A DNA stretch of 46,991 nucleotides from Myxococcales bacterium. Lineage in GTDB: Bacteria > Myxococcota_A > Bradymonadia > Bradymonadales > Bradymonadaceae. Numbering within the stretch: position 1 is the stretch's first letter; each line of letters opens with the position of its first letter. The stretch is taken from the NCBI GenBank assembly GCA_007135085.1, contig SLJM01000028.1, positions 1-46,991 on the forward strand, given 5' to 3'. Position numbers and translations under genes: made by a program. Under the pieces are notes generated by a model, which ran no database searches, was not told where the DNA came from, and was given only the letters and a program-made list of their open reading frames with translations. Below are positions 33,458-46,820 of the stretch, piece after piece.

Positions 33458-33666
33458 CGTTGCTGAGCCACTGTCGAAGTAGATTAGGGCAAGACAAGGA
33501 AGAAGACGGCGTGGGGCGTCGGTCGGCGAGGCCCACAATGTGGGCGATCCCGTCGGCTGAAGGCGCGTCACCTCGTCGAATATCAGATATAAGCGGATCC
33601 CCCGGCGCCAATCGGCGGGGCAGACGCTGAACCGGTTCTTTAAGATGCACTCCACAAGGAGAGATG

Positions 33667-36600
33667 ATGGGTTCTAAGGTCAAGTCGAACTTCCGAACTC
33701 GGAAAGACTACGGGACGATCAAAAAGATCGCTGAGATTCCCAATCTGATCGATGTGCAACGACGGTCCTACCACGAATTTCTGCAGGCCCAGGTGCCTCC
33801 AGGGGAGCGGCCGAGCACGGGTCTTCAGGGAGTATTCGAGAGTGTCTTTCCAATTGAGGACTTCAATCAGACCTCGACCCTGGAATTTATCAGCTACACC
33901 ATCGGCAAGCCCAAATACGACATCGATGAATGCATCGCCCGGGGCATGACCTATGCGGCTCCGGTCAAGGTGATGATTCGCCTTGTGGTGTGGGACGTCG
34001 ACGAGGACACGGGCACCCGCACCATCTGGGATGCCAAGGAAAAGGAAGTTTTCTTCGGCGACATCCCCCTGATGACCGAGAAGGGCACGTTCATCATCAA
34101 CGGTACGGAGCGGGTCATCGTCAGCCAGCTCCACCGCTCACCGGGCGCTTTTTTCGACCACGACGGCGGTAAAAAGCATTCGTCGGGCAAATTCCTGTAT
34201 TCTGCCCGGGTCATCCCCTACCGGGGATCCTGGTTGGACCTGGAGTTTGATGCCAAAGATATCCTTCACGTGCGCATCGACCGAAAGCGAAAGATGCCGG
34301 CCACGGTGTTGTTGCGCGCTCTGGGCTACTCCGACGAGGAGTTGCTCAACTATTATTACGACACCGAGACCATCCATATCGAGGGGACTCGATACTTCAA
34401 AGAGGTCAACCTGGACGTGCTCAAGGGCCAGGTGGTGACCATGGACGTCAAAGACGACGACGGCAAAGTCCTGGTCAAGAAGGGCAAGAAGTTTACCCGC
34501 GGTTCGATCCGGCGGCTGGCCAAGGCGGACATCACGCGGATTCCGGTCTCACTGGAAGAGGTGCTGGGCAAAGTGGCCGCCCGCGACGTCTACGATCGGG
34601 AAACGGGGGAGATCATCGTTGAATGCAACGAGGACCTGACCGAGGAGAAGCTCCAGGAGTTGATGAGTCGGGGCATCGAGACGGTGGACGTCCTCTTTAT
34701 CGACAACGTCAACGTCGGATCCTACCTGCGCGACACCCTGCTCACCGACACGGCGACGACGCCCCAGGAGGCGATCCTCGAGATCTATCAGCGCCTTCGC
34801 CCCGGCGATCCTCCCACGGAAGAGCAGGCCCAGAACCTGTTTGATAACCTGTTTTTCAACCCCGAGCGCTACGACCTGTCCGACGTGGGTCGCCTGAAGC
34901 TCAACTACAAATTCCACCGCGACATCGTCCAACCCCTCGAGGAACGAGAGCGAGATCTGGAAGCGCAGCTCGAAGAGGCCAGCGACAAAGAGCGGGAAAA
35001 GCTCGAAGAGGAGCTGGTCGAGGTTCGCGCCGAGCTCGATCCCTGGCGCATTCAGACCCTGCGCGAAGAGGATATCCTCAAGACGGTGGGATACCTTCTG
35101 GAGCTGCGAAACGGCCGAGGCAGCATCGACGATATCGACCACCTGGGCAATCGCCGGGTGCGTACGGTCGGTGAATTGCTGGAAAACCAGTACCGCATCG
35201 GTCTGGTCCGCATGGAGCGTGGCATCAAGGAGCGGATGAGCGTGTCTCAGGACATCGAGACACTGACTCCCGACGACCTGATCAACGCCAAGCCGGTCAG
35301 CGCCGTGCTCAAGGAGTATTTCGGCTCCAGCCAGTTGTCGCAGTTTATGGACCAGACCAACCCCCTGTCGGAGGTTACCCACAAGCGGCGCCTGTCGGCC
35401 CTGGGGCCAGGTGGTCTGACGCGCGACCGTGCCGGATTCGACGTGCGCGACGTTCACGTCACTCACTACGGCCGGATCTGCCCCATTGAGACGCCGGAAG
35501 GACCCAATATTGGTCTGATCGCCTCCCTGGCGACCTACGGCCGGATCAACAAATACGGGTTTATCGAAACCCCCTATCGGCGAGTGGTCGACGGCAAGGC
35601 CACGGCGGACGTGCGCTATTATTCGGCTCTCGAAGAGGAGCGAAACGTCATCGCTCAGGCCAACACCGAGCTCGACGACGACGGCAATTTCGTCAACGAT
35701 CAGATCGCCGTTCGCGACGCCGGTGATCCGACCATCGTCGCCGCCGACCAGGTGACCTTGATGGACGTGTCGCCGAAGCAGCTGGTCAGCGTCGGCGCCG
35801 GTTTGATTCCCTTTTTGGAAAACGATGACGCCAACCGGGCGCTCATGGGTTCCAATATGCAGCGCCAGGCGGTGCCTCTGCTTCGCCAGCGCTCGCCATT
35901 TGTGGGAACCGGCATCGAGGGCACGGTGGCCCGGGACTCGGAGATCACCATTCAGGCCCGACGGGCCGGTACGGTGGAGAGTGTGGACGCCGAGCGTATC
36001 GTCGTGCGCCCCCATGAAAGTGAAGAGGGCGAGCTCTTCGTCAAGCCCGATATCTATCGGCTTATGAAGTGGAGCCGCTCCAACCAGGGAAGCTGCTTTA
36101 ACCAAAAGCCCATCATCGACGTCGGCGACGAGGTCGAGGCCGGCGAGATTATGGCCGACGGTCCCACCACCGAGCGCGGCGAGCTGGCGCTGGGCCAAAA
36201 TTGCGTGGTCGCCTTCATGCCCTGGGGTGGATATAACTTCGAGGATGCCATCCTGCTCAGCGAGCGGCTGGTCAAAGAAGATTGGTATACGTCGCTGCAT
36301 ATCGACGAGTTCGAATGCACCGCTCGCGATACCAAGCTCGGCCCCGAAGAGATCACCCGAGATATCCCCAACGTCGGCGAGGACGCTCTGGCCGACCTGG
36401 ACGAGGCGGGCATTATCCGCATCGGCGCCGAGGTGACCTCCGACGATATTCTGGTCGGTAAAATCACCCCCAAAGGGGAATCCCAACTGTCGCCGGAAGA
36501 GAAATTGCTTCGCGCCATCTTTGGCGAGAAGGCCGGCGACGTGCGCGACACCTCCCTTCGCATGCCCCCGGGCACGAAGGGGACGGTCATCGGCGCCCAG

Positions 36601-37884
36601 GTCTTTTATCGGGAAGGGGCCGAAAAGGATCCTCGCACCCAGGCCATCGAAGACGCCGAAGAGGCGCGGCTTCTCAAGGACCAGAACGACGAGATTCGAA
36701 TTCTTCGCGACGCCGCCTATCGCAAGATGCACGATTTGCTCGTCGGCAAAGAGACTCAAAGCGATCTCCTCGACGAGTCCAAGCAGACCCTGGTGGCCTC
36801 CGGTACGAAGCTGAGCCAGGAAAAGCTGGCTGAAGTACCCCGTCGCTACTGGCCGGACCTGGACATCGACGAGGAGACCACGGCCACGTTGATGCAGATT
36901 CTCGGTGACGTCGAGGATGAGATCCTCGAGATCCGGATGAATTATGGAGAGAAGATCAAAAAGATCCGCAAGGGCGACGATCTTCAACCGGGCATCATCA
37001 AGATGGTCAAGGTTCACGTGGCCATCAAAAGAAAGCTGCAGGTCGGCGATAAGATGGCCGGTCGACACGGAAATAAGGGTGTGATCAGCCGGGTTCTCCC
37101 CGAAGAGGATATGCCCTTTTTGGACGACGGAACGCCAGTGGACGTGGTGCTCAATCCCCTCGGTGTGCCGAGCCGGATGAATATCGGTCAGGTGCTGGAG
37201 ACCCACCTTGGGTGGGCCGCCAAAAACCTGGGCAAACGCATCACGGCGATGCTCGAGGAGGCTCAGAAGCCGGAGAGCATCCGAGGATACCTCAAGCAGA
37301 TCTACGAAGACGAAGAGCAACTGGCCTTTATCGACTCTCTCAACGAAGAAGAGGTCCTGGAATTCGCCCGTTCGATTCGAGAGGGGGCCCATATGGCCAC
37401 TCCCGTCTTCGACGGACCGAAAGAGGATCAGATTCGAGAGATGCTCGAATTGGCCGGACGGCCCACCACGGGGCAGGAGATCTTGTACGACGGGCGCACC
37501 GGTGAGGCCTTCGATAGGCCGGTGACGGTGGGCGTGATGTATATGCTCAAGCTCCACCACCTGGCGGATGACAAGATCCACGCCCGCTCCATCGGACCCT
37601 ATAGTCTGGTCACCCAGCAGCCGCTCGGTGGTAAGGCTCAATTCGGTGGGCAGCGACTGGGAGAGATGGAGGTGTGGGCCATTGAAGCCTATGGCGCCGC
37701 GTATACCCTCCAGGAGTTCCTGACGGTCAAGAGCGATGATGTTCAGGGCCGAACCAGGATCTACGAGTCCATCGTCAAAGGCGATTTCTCACTGGATCCG
37801 GGCATGCCCGAGAGTTTCAACGTCCTGATCAAAGAACTTCACTCGTTGTGCCTCAACGTCGAGCTTCTCGAAGACGTGGCCTGA
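33667..37884 (+). CDS. rpoB: DNA-directed RNA polymerase subunit beta
   Basis: 1405 residues from ATG 33667; the neighbouring ATG 33664 is only 2 bases from AAGGAG while 33667 is 5 bases away, so the second is preferred. RpoB forms the catalytic pincer of RNA polymerase with RpoC. The rifampicin pocket is wild type by sequence: [32 protein letters not shown]. Downstream come [79 protein letters not shown], and near the C-terminus [20 protein letters not shown]. Length is typical of delta- and gammaproteobacterial forms (about 1,340-1,410). rpoC follows after 139 bases containing a large hairpin. Confidence 0.98.
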   Translation: MGSKVKSNFRTRKDYGTIKKIAEIPNLIDVQRRSYHEFLQAQVPPGERPSTGLQGVFESVFPIEDFNQTSTLEFISYTIGKPKYDIDECIARGMTYAAPVKVMIRLVVWDVDEDTGTRTIWDAKEKEVFFGDIPLMTEKGTFIINGTERVIVSQLHRSPGAFFDHDGGKKHSSGKFLYSARVIPYRGSWLDLEFDAKDILHVRIDRKRKMPATVLLRALGYSDEELLNYYYDTETIHIEGTRYFKEVNLDVLKGQVVTMDVKDDDGKVLVKKGKKFTRGSIRRLAKADITRIPVSLEEVLGKVAARDVYDRETGEIIVECNEDLTEEKLQELMSRGIETVDVLFIDNVNVGSYLRDTLLTDTATTPQEAILEIYQRLRPGDPPTEEQAQNLFDNLFFNPERYDLSDVGRLKLNYKFHRDIVQPLEERERDLEAQLEEASDKEREKLEEELVEVRAELDPWRIQTLREEDILKTVGYLLELRNGRGSIDDIDHLGNRRVRTVGELLENQYRIGLVRMERGIKERMSVSQDIETLTPDDLINAKPVSAVLKEYFGSSQLSQFMDQTNPLSEVTHKRRLSALGPGGLTRDRAGFDVRDVHVTHYGRICPIETPEGPNIGLIASLATYGRINKYGFIETPYRRVVDGKATADVRYYSALEEERNVIAQANTELDDDGNFVNDQIAVRDAGDPTIVAADQVTLMDVSPKQLVSVGAGLIPFLENDDANRALMGSNMQRQAVPLLRQRSPFVGTGIEGTVARDSEITIQARRAGTVESVDAERIVVRPHESEEGELFVKPDIYRLMKWSRSNQGSCFNQKPIIDVGDEVEAGEIMADGPTTERGELALGQNCVVAFMPWGGYNFEDAILLSERLVKEDWYTSLHIDEFECTARDTKLGPEEITRDIPNVGEDALADLDEAGIIRIGAEVTSDDILVGKITPKGESQLSPEEKLLRAIFGEKAGDVRDTSLRMPPGTKGTVIGAQVFYREGAEKDPRTQAIEDAEEARLLKDQNDEIRILRDAAYRKMHDLLVGKETQSDLLDESKQTLVASGTKLSQEKLAEVPRRYWPDLDIDEETTATLMQILGDVEDEILEIRMNYGEKIKKIRKGDDLQPGIIKMVKVHVAIKRKLQVGDKMAGRHGNKGVISRVLPEEDMPFLDDGTPVDVVLNPLGVPSRMNIGQVLETHLGWAAKNLGKRITAMLEEAQKPESIRGYLKQIYEDEEQLAFIDSLNEEEVLEFARSIREGAHMATPVFDGPKEDQIREMLELAGRPTTGQEILYDGRTGEAFDRPVTVGVMYMLKLHHLADDKIHARSIGPYSLVTQQPLGGKAQFGGQRLGEMEVWAIEAYGAAYTLQEFLTVKSDDVQGRTRIYESIVKGDFSLDPGMPESFNVLIKELHSLCLNVELLEDVA

Positions 37885-37913
37885 GTGGGCAGTTTTCGCA
37901 ACACCTAGAGTTG

Positions 37914-37969
37914 CCGCTTTGGCGGACCCCGCCGGCCGGTGGAGCCGACGGCGGGGTCTGAAAAAGCGG
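37914..37969 (+). promoter_or_regulatory. Compound hairpin between rpoB and rpoC
   Basis: An outer 7-bp stem CCGCTTT/AAAGCGG (37914-37920 with 37963-37969) and a perfect inner 10-bp stem GACCCCGCCG/CGGCGGGGTC (37925-37934 with 37949-37958) fold the intercistronic RNA. A further CGG/CCG pair can form in the loop. No U-run follows, so it is more likely an RNase processing site or stabiliser than a terminator. Confidence 0.6.
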
Positions 37970-38023
37970 ACCGCGCGAAGTATAGAGTAGCGAGTACAAG
38001 AAGCGTCCCCGAAGGAGGGTACC

Positions 38024-42170
<4,147 letters not shown>

Positions 42171-42175
<5 letters not shown>

Positions 42176-42243
42176 GCGGTGAGCGCTCATTTGGATAGGT
42201 TCTGATGACAACCGCCGCCGAAATGATTTCGGCGGCGGTTGTC
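42171..42243 (+). terminator. Two hairpins after rpoC
   Basis: An 8-bp hairpin AATGAGCG-GTGAG-CGCTCATT (42171-42191) includes the rpoC stop codon itself. Sixteen bases later a perfect 17-bp hairpin (42207-42223 with 42227-42243, arms GACAACCGCCGCCGAAA and its complement, loop TGA) follows. Only GTTCTAG comes after it, so there is no canonical U-run. Very likely the 3' end of the rpoBC mRNA. Confidence 0.75.
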
Positions 42244-42371
42244 GTTCTAGAAAAAGAGACAATGCTCAGCCGCCGAGGTTGCTTCGCGGCCGATATTTCT
42301 TAGCTTGAAAGAAGTAGCAGGAGCGCCGATGCCACGGGGGCCAGGAGCTCTCACCGAGGGAGGATGAATCG

Positions 42372-43310
42372 ATGGGTGACGACAAAAACGAGTTGAGCGA
42401 CGAGGAATACGACGCGTTGCTTCGCGATCTGGAGGGTCGCGCCGGTGGGGGAGGAGCGTCGAGTTCAGGTGGCGAAGAAGATGTGGAGATCGAGGATATC
42501 GACGCCTTTTTGAGCTCCCTCGAATCGGAGGCGGAGTCCGACGCAGGTAAAAAAAAGAAAAAAACGGCCACCGCTGACCGTGACGACTCGCTGGCCGCCG
42601 AATTTGCCGCCCTGGAGGAAAAGGGGGAGCTGACGGCGCCACCGGAGAAAAAAGAAAGAAAGAAGAAGTCGAAAAAGAAGTCCAAGAAGAAGAAAAAGGG
42701 AGAGCAAAAGGAGAGGAGCGACCAGGAGCGATCGAAGGGAAAGAGAGCGGCCATTTTTGCGGGAAAGACGGCCTTCTGGTTTGCTCCGGCCCTGGCTCTA
42801 TGGTGGGTCCTGGGGGCCTATCTTGGCCATTGGGTATCGGCAGGCTGGTTGATCGCGCTGATGGGGGCGATGTTCGTCTTCGGCGTGCCGGCGATCCTCA
42901 AGAAATTGATCAAGCGCGGAGACTATCGCCCCTGGGTCTTTGGCTATTCTCTGATTCTTACGGTGGCCTTGATCGCGCCCATGCCCAATGTGGCCGGCGA
43001 GGCGATGAGCGAATACGGGCATTGGCCGGCGTCGATGGTGGCCGAGGTGACCGGAGCGCCAGGTGACGCGGCGTTCGTTCGCTCCCAGGCGGCCGCCGCG
43101 GGCTGGCTCGGCGGGGTGGTGGCCACCGTCGACGATCCCCAATGGGAGGCCCGGCAACTGGGCACGGTCTTTCCCCTGGGCTTTCAGTGGAGCCCCGAAG
43201 ATCTGGCACCGCTGCTCGAAGAGGGGGTCGATATCGAGGAATTGCTGCAGGGAGAACAGGAGGTGGACTCACCCCAGGGTGAAGAGCCACCGCCTGTGGT
43301 TGAGCCCTAG
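42372..43310 (+). CDS. Membrane protein with acidic and lysine-rich cytoplasmic N-terminus
   Basis: 312 residues, family not recognised. GGGAGG stands 8 bases before the ATG. Residues 1-60 are acidic (SDEEYDALLRDLEGRA, GGEEDVEIEDIDAFLSSL), a first Lys cluster is at 60-64 and a second, larger one at 97-109 (KKKSKKKSKKKKK). Three membrane helices follow at about 133-150, 156-174 and 186-203, then a C-terminal region of about 105 residues ending in a Glu/Pro tail. The acidic-then-lysine N-terminus resembles that of the membrane protein at 6293-7744, though the membrane and C-terminal parts differ. Separated from rpoC by two strong hairpins, so it is an independent unit. Confidence 0.75.
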   Translation: MGDDKNELSDEEYDALLRDLEGRAGGGGASSSGGEEDVEIEDIDAFLSSLESEAESDAGKKKKKTATADRDDSLAAEFAALEEKGELTAPPEKKERKKKSKKKSKKKKKGEQKERSDQERSKGKRAAIFAGKTAFWFAPALALWWVLGAYLGHWVSAGWLIALMGAMFVFGVPAILKKLIKRGDYRPWVFGYSLILTVALIAPMPNVAGEAMSEYGHWPASMVAEVTGAPGDAAFVRSQAAAAGWLGGVVATVDDPQWEARQLGTVFPLGFQWSPEDLAPLLEEGVDIEELLQGEQEVDSPQGEEPPPVVEP

Positions 43311-43413
43311 CAGCGACAGCGACCATGGTGGCGGCGGAAATAGAGGGAGCCTCCGAATTGTCTATTTTTTGTGAAGGGGTCGGACCACCTGGGCCGGTGT
43401 TTTTGAAGAAGTT

Positions 43414-43671
43414 TTAGCGTCGATCGTCCAACGTGGTATCATGGTCGTCGGCAATGGTGGTGCATTCGGGACCCACCGATTCGGCACCAGCGCGGGCCAT
43501 CAGGGCGTCGTGAGCGCGTTTGTCGCCGCGTTCACAGGCGACGATGGCATGGTGAATCCAGGCCTCATCGTCAGCCCCGTAGGGGGTGCCCACATGAGGA
43601 TAGCATGCGATGCCGATCGCCATGGTGGCGAGGGGCAACATCAATCGGAGTGAGCGGAACAGCGTTTGCAT
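43414..43671 (-). CDS. Small predicted lipoprotein (85 aa)
   Basis: A short hydrophobic signal (MLPLATMAIGIACYPH) ends in a lipobox-like IGIAC, so the mature product would be about 66 residues anchored by lipid. It contains two further Cys (VACERGDKRAHDALMARA and GPECTTIADD) that could form a disulfide, and an Asp-rich C-terminus. No recognised domain and only a weak ribosome site (TGAG). Divergent from the amidotransferase-like gene. Moderately likely to be real because the signal and lipobox are well formed. Confidence 0.55.
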   Translation of the reverse strand: MQTLFRSLRLMLPLATMAIGIACYPHVGTPYGADDEAWIHHAIVACERGDKRAHDALMARAGAESVGPECTTIADDHDTTLDDRR

Positions 43672-43821
43672 AACAGCATCTCAGGTAGATGGTCGGCGAC
43701 GCCTGAATGATGACAGAGCCATACCAGCCTGTCATCTGCTGCGGGAGTTCCCGCCAGTTGCCGCGATCACCGGGTCGAGACGCGACCTCGCAATTCGAGC
43801 AGTACCGTGAGGAGATAAAAT

Positions 43822-44643
43822 ATGTCGCAGGTTTTCGGTTATATTTGCAGCGATGACAGCCTGACCGCTGCGGTGATGCGCCAGATCGGCGCCCCACTGC
43901 GGGCGGTGCCCCCCGAGGATCGGGTGGGCCTGGGGATTGGCTGGCTGCAGGAGGGGCGATCCCTTTTGCGCAAGCATCCAAAGCGCAAGGCGGCTTCGGT
44001 GGATGTGCCATCCCTATTGGCCGACGTCCCGAGCCGATCGCTGGTGGGTCATGTGCGCCATCGTGAATTGGGACGGGTGGGCACCAAGCAGTTGCAGCCC
44101 TTCCGCTATCGAAATTGGGTCTACGCCCAGAAGGGAATGGACGGTGCCTTCGAGGACATCCAGGCGGCCCTCACAGAGGGGATTCCCGATCACGTGCGTC
44201 GCAATATCGGCGGCACCAGTCTTCCCGAGACGGTATTCCACATCTTTTGTACAAAGATGGAGCAGCGTTTATCCAATACGGGAACCGGCAAGCATGGGCA
44301 GATGTACGCTCAGACCCTTGGGGAGACGATGGGGGAGCTCGAAAAATTGGCAAAAGAAGGCGATGAGCCCGAGCTGGGCTCCCTGTTGGCAGTGGCGGCA
44401 ACCGATCGATGCATGGTGGCCTGCCGGGTGGGTGAACCCCTATTTTATCGAGTCGTAGAGGGAATCGAAGAGGCCAGCGAAGAACCTCTTTTTGCAGGCC
44501 ATAAGCCGCGAACGATCACCCACGACCGCTTCCGTGCGGTCCTGGTAGCGTCTGCCGTCGATGACGACCAGTGGGAAGAATTGCCCGACCGCCACGTCAT
44601 GTGGGTCGACGATGATTGGGAAGTATATACCGAGGAGATCTGA
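43822..44643 (+). CDS. Class II glutamine amidotransferase-like protein lacking the Cys2 nucleophile
   Basis: 273 residues; ATG 43822 is fixed by GAGGAG 7 bases upstream. The sequence follows YafJ/EgtC-type class II amidotransferases: short N-terminal strand then FGYICSDDS, VGLGIGWLQEGRSLLRKHP, SLVGHVRHRELG, QPFRYRNWVYAQKGMDGAFE and IPDHVRRNIGGTSLPETVFH, ending in strands like DRHVMWVDDDW. In active members residue 2 is the nucleophilic Cys (MCR-F-G); here the gene encodes Met-Ser-Gln-Val-Phe-Gly, so ordinary glutaminase activity should be lost unless Ser substitutes. Cys9 in YICSDD is not in the nucleophile position. It may be a regulatory or structural relic of the fold. Adjacent genes give no pathway. 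Confidence 0.8.
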   Translation: MSQVFGYICSDDSLTAAVMRQIGAPLRAVPPEDRVGLGIGWLQEGRSLLRKHPKRKAASVDVPSLLADVPSRSLVGHVRHRELGRVGTKQLQPFRYRNWVYAQKGMDGAFEDIQAALTEGIPDHVRRNIGGTSLPETVFHIFCTKMEQRLSNTGTGKHGQMYAQTLGETMGELEKLAKEGDEPELGSLLAVAATDRCMVACRVGEPLFYRVVEGIEEASEEPLFAGHKPRTITHDRFRAVLVASAVDDDQWEELPDRHVMWVDDDWEVYTEEI

Positions 44644-44653
44644 GCAGATCGAC

Positions 44654-45772
44654 TCAAAAACGACCTTGAATGCTCAACCCGCCGAATCCAGAGCCCACCG
44701 TAGGTGCGACGTCGACGCCCGCCTCGGTGGGCTCTCGTGTAGAACCTGCCAGCCAGGGCCAGGCGATGAGGGCGGCGCCGCCAGCAATGGAGAGGGTGCC
44801 GATGATGGTGGTCGTCATGGCCAGCCCCGAGGTGCGGTAGACGTCGGGGCAGCGGTGGACCGGGACGTCTGCCGAGCAGGCCGGCTGACCGTGAAGGCCG
44901 GCGAGGATGAAGGAGGCGATGGTCAGTCCGGCCCCCACGCCCAGGGCGGTGGCGCCGATGGTCACCCGGTGATCTTCGATCTGGTCGACCAGGCCGTCAC
45001 CGCGGGTGACCACTGTGCGCTGCATACCTTCTGAGCCATGGCGCAGATGAACGCGCATGATGAATAGAGGGGCCGAGTCCTCGCTGACGATGAGGGTTTC
45101 CCGCAGTCCGTGATGGGTGTCGTGAGAAAAGCGCACTTCATAGGTGCCCTCATCGAGGGGAATGCTGGCCTCGCCCACGCCGACGGGCTCCTCGTCGAGG
45201 AAGATCCGGGTGTCGCTGGGGATGACGCTGATGCGCAACTCCGTGATCCCTTCGTCGAGCTCGACGACGGAACCGATGGGCAATGTGGGGCGATCGTCGA
45301 TATTTAGCAGGGCCAGCGTGGTCTGCAGAGAGGTGCGAAATTGGTTGATCACCTCGGCGCGGCCGCAGAGCTCGCAGCTCGCCTCCTCGGTGGCCAATGC
45401 CTTGCCATCATCGAGATCGTAGAAATGAAGCTCCAGATCGTAGAATTGGGCTTCCTCGTCGACGAAAATCCGTAGGCCAACGCGAGCCTCCAGGCTCAGG
45501 CCGTATTCCGCGAGACACTCCGTGTCAAAACAATCGGGGGCCCCGCCCAGGAGTCGAGCCACTTCGGCGGGGGCGATCCAATCGTAGCGATAGGAGTCGT
45601 TGAAGAATCTGGCCAACTCCTCCTCGATCTCGTCCTGGAGCCGTTCGTCGAGGTGATCCGCAAATTCGACCTGAAGGCCGGCCACCGTATGGGCCGACGC
45701 CGTGGCCAGACCAAGGAGGGTGGTGGCGGCGATGGCGATTACGATGAGTGAAGCGGTGCGTAAGAAAGACAT
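44654..45772 (-). CDS. Exported PEGA-domain protein
   Basis: 372 residues from ATG 45772, 4 bases after the end of murI. A cleavable signal peptide (to about residue 27, ...LATASAHT) precedes an alpha/beta region (about 30-165; FADHLDERLQDEIEEELARF, LLGGAPDCFDTECLAEYGLS) with four Cys likely in disulfides (including SCELCG). This region resembles the N-terminal half of many myxobacterial proteins that bear CxxxC/'DC..ECL' patterns. The PEGA domain is at about 185-255 (LRISVIPSDTRIFLDEEPVG, GTYEVRFSHDTHHGLRETL). Two hydrophobic helices (about 280-300 and 325-345) precede a tail ending in GGLSIQGRF, similar to the tail of the TPR/PEGA protein at 19068. Co-transcribed with murI by spacing; function unknown. 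Confidence 0.85.
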   Translation of the reverse strand: MSFLRTASLIVIAIAATTLLGLATASAHTVAGLQVEFADHLDERLQDEIEEELARFFNDSYRYDWIAPAEVARLLGGAPDCFDTECLAEYGLSLEARVGLRIFVDEEAQFYDLELHFYDLDDGKALATEEASCELCGRAEVINQFRTSLQTTLALLNIDDRPTLPIGSVVELDEGITELRISVIPSDTRIFLDEEPVGVGEASIPLDEGTYEVRFSHDTHHGLRETLIVSEDSAPLFIMRVHLRHGSEGMQRTVVTRGDGLVDQIEDHRVTIGATALGVGAGLTIASFILAGLHGQPACSADVPVHRCPDVYRTSGLAMTTTIIGTLSIAGGAALIAWPWLAGSTREPTEAGVDVAPTVGSGFGGLSIQGRF

Positions 45773-45776
45773 GGGG

Positions 45777-46631
45777 TTATCCAGTGGCCGATGAAGTGGC
45801 GCGGTCCGTGATATCGACGTGTTCACAGGCGCCGTCCAAAGATCGCCCGAAGAAAAATTGGGCGGTTTGCACAAAGCCCTCGGGCAGATCGGTCAACAGG
45901 AAACGATGCTCGCCATCGGCATTGTTCCGAGAGCGCAGCAGATCTTGTTCGCCCAGCGCTTCGCTGACGGCCTGGGCGGTGGCCCGTCCGGAGTCCAAGA
46001 GGTTGAGCTCAGGCGGGCAATAGTTGCAGGAAACCCCCTCGATGGCGTCGCGGAGCAGAGGATAATGGGTGCAGCCGAGAATCATTGTATCCACGTCGGT
46101 GGCAGCCAGGGGTTCCAGATAATGCGCCAGCACCTGCTCGGTGACCGAGCCGGCGGTCCAGCCCTCCTCGGCCAGGGGCACCAGAAGAGGACAGGCTATA
46201 GGATGGACGCGCAGACCGGGGCGAAGATTCAACAGAGTTTGTTGATAGGCCTTACTTCCGATGGTGCCCCGGGTGCCCAAAACGGCGATATCCCCGGACT
46301 TCGAGAGCGCTGCGGCCTGTCTTGCCACGGGCTCGATGACGCCGAAGACGGGGATTGTCAGGTGTTCTCTGAGCGCCTCGAGAGCAAAAGCGGAGGCCGT
46401 ATTACAGGCCACGACCAATGCTTTGACGCCGTGAGAGGAGAGCAACTCGGCGGCGTTGAGCGCATAGCGCCGCACCGTCTCAGCGCCGCGATTCCCATAG
46501 GGCACCCGCGCCGTATCGCCAAGATAGAGAAGATTCTCGGCGGGCAACTCCTCGATGATGGCGCGCATGACCGTCAGGCCACCCACGCCGCTGTCGAAGA
46601 TCCCAATTGGTGCGTCTGTCGCGTCGTTCAT
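45777..46631 (-). CDS. murI: Glutamate racemase
   Basis: 284 residues. MurI interconverts L- and D-glutamate in the cytoplasm, supplying D-Glu for peptidoglycan. The family start PIGIFDSGVGGLTVMRAI, the substrate segment LLYLGDTARVPYGNRG, the first catalytic Cys in VVACNTASAFALEAL and the second in MILGCTHYPLLRDAI are all present, with Asp and His in expected places. Length is normal, with a short polar C-terminal extension. The PEGA gene begins 4 bases after it. A four-hairpin repeat lies 93-190 bases upstream, so it may be part of the murI leader or promoter region. Confidence 0.97.
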   Translation of the reverse strand: MNDATDAPIGIFDSGVGGLTVMRAIIEELPAENLLYLGDTARVPYGNRGAETVRRYALNAAELLSSHGVKALVVACNTASAFALEALREHLTIPVFGVIEPVARQAAALSKSGDIAVLGTRGTIGSKAYQQTLLNLRPGLRVHPIACPLLVPLAEEGWTAGSVTEQVLAHYLEPLAATDVDTMILGCTHYPLLRDAIEGVSCNYCPPELNLLDSGRATAQAVSEALGEQDLLRSRNNADGEHRFLLTDLPEGFVQTAQFFFGRSLDGACEHVDITDRATSSATG

Positions 46632-46723
46632 CTACTGCTCGCTCTGGTGGTTCGTGAGTCGGAGTGACGATAGAACGACAATGGTTTGAGGTCTAGTGGA
46701 GTGCGCTCGGCGTTGCTCGCGCA

Positions 46724-46820
46724 GGGGTGGAGGCTGCTTGCGCAGCCGGGATGGAGCGCCTTCGGCGCGGGGTGGAGGGCCCTGTCGGGCCCGGGGTGGA
46801 GCGGCTGGACGGCGCCGCGG
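46724..46820. repeat. Four-hairpin array, copy 2 (GGGATGGAG-linked stem-loops)
   Basis: Stems 46732-46737/46742-46747 (GGCTGC/GCAGCC), 46756-46760/46764-46768 (GCGCC/GGCGC), 46777-46782/46787-46792 (GGGCCC/GGGCCC) and 46801-46805/46814-46818 (GCGGC/GCCGC), joined by GGGGTGGAG-type linkers. Ungapped match to 7883-7979. As with copy 1, the element lies upstream of a minus-strand gene (here murI) in the same orientation. Confidence 0.85.

Larger units (their letters stand above)
33188..33663 (+). promoter_or_regulatory. rpoBC leader and promoter region
   Basis: This 476-base gap holds no convincing gene. From left to right I see a perfect 14-base palindrome GTGGCGATCGCCAC (33194-33207), a candidate promoter at 33219-33247, a terminator-like hairpin with U-run at 33429-33457, and a G/C-rich stretch before the rpoB ribosome site AAGGAG (33656-33661). 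The rplKAJL genes that usually precede rpoB are absent, so rpoBC must be driven from here or from read-through of the NERD gene. Confidence 0.6.

Noticed and set aside
34549-37641. A very long open frame antisense to rpoB (over 1,000 codons), and a similar one antisense to rpoC
   Set aside because: They are exact shadows of highly conserved genes in a GC-rich genome with strong third-position bias; no ribosome site, no recognisable domain.
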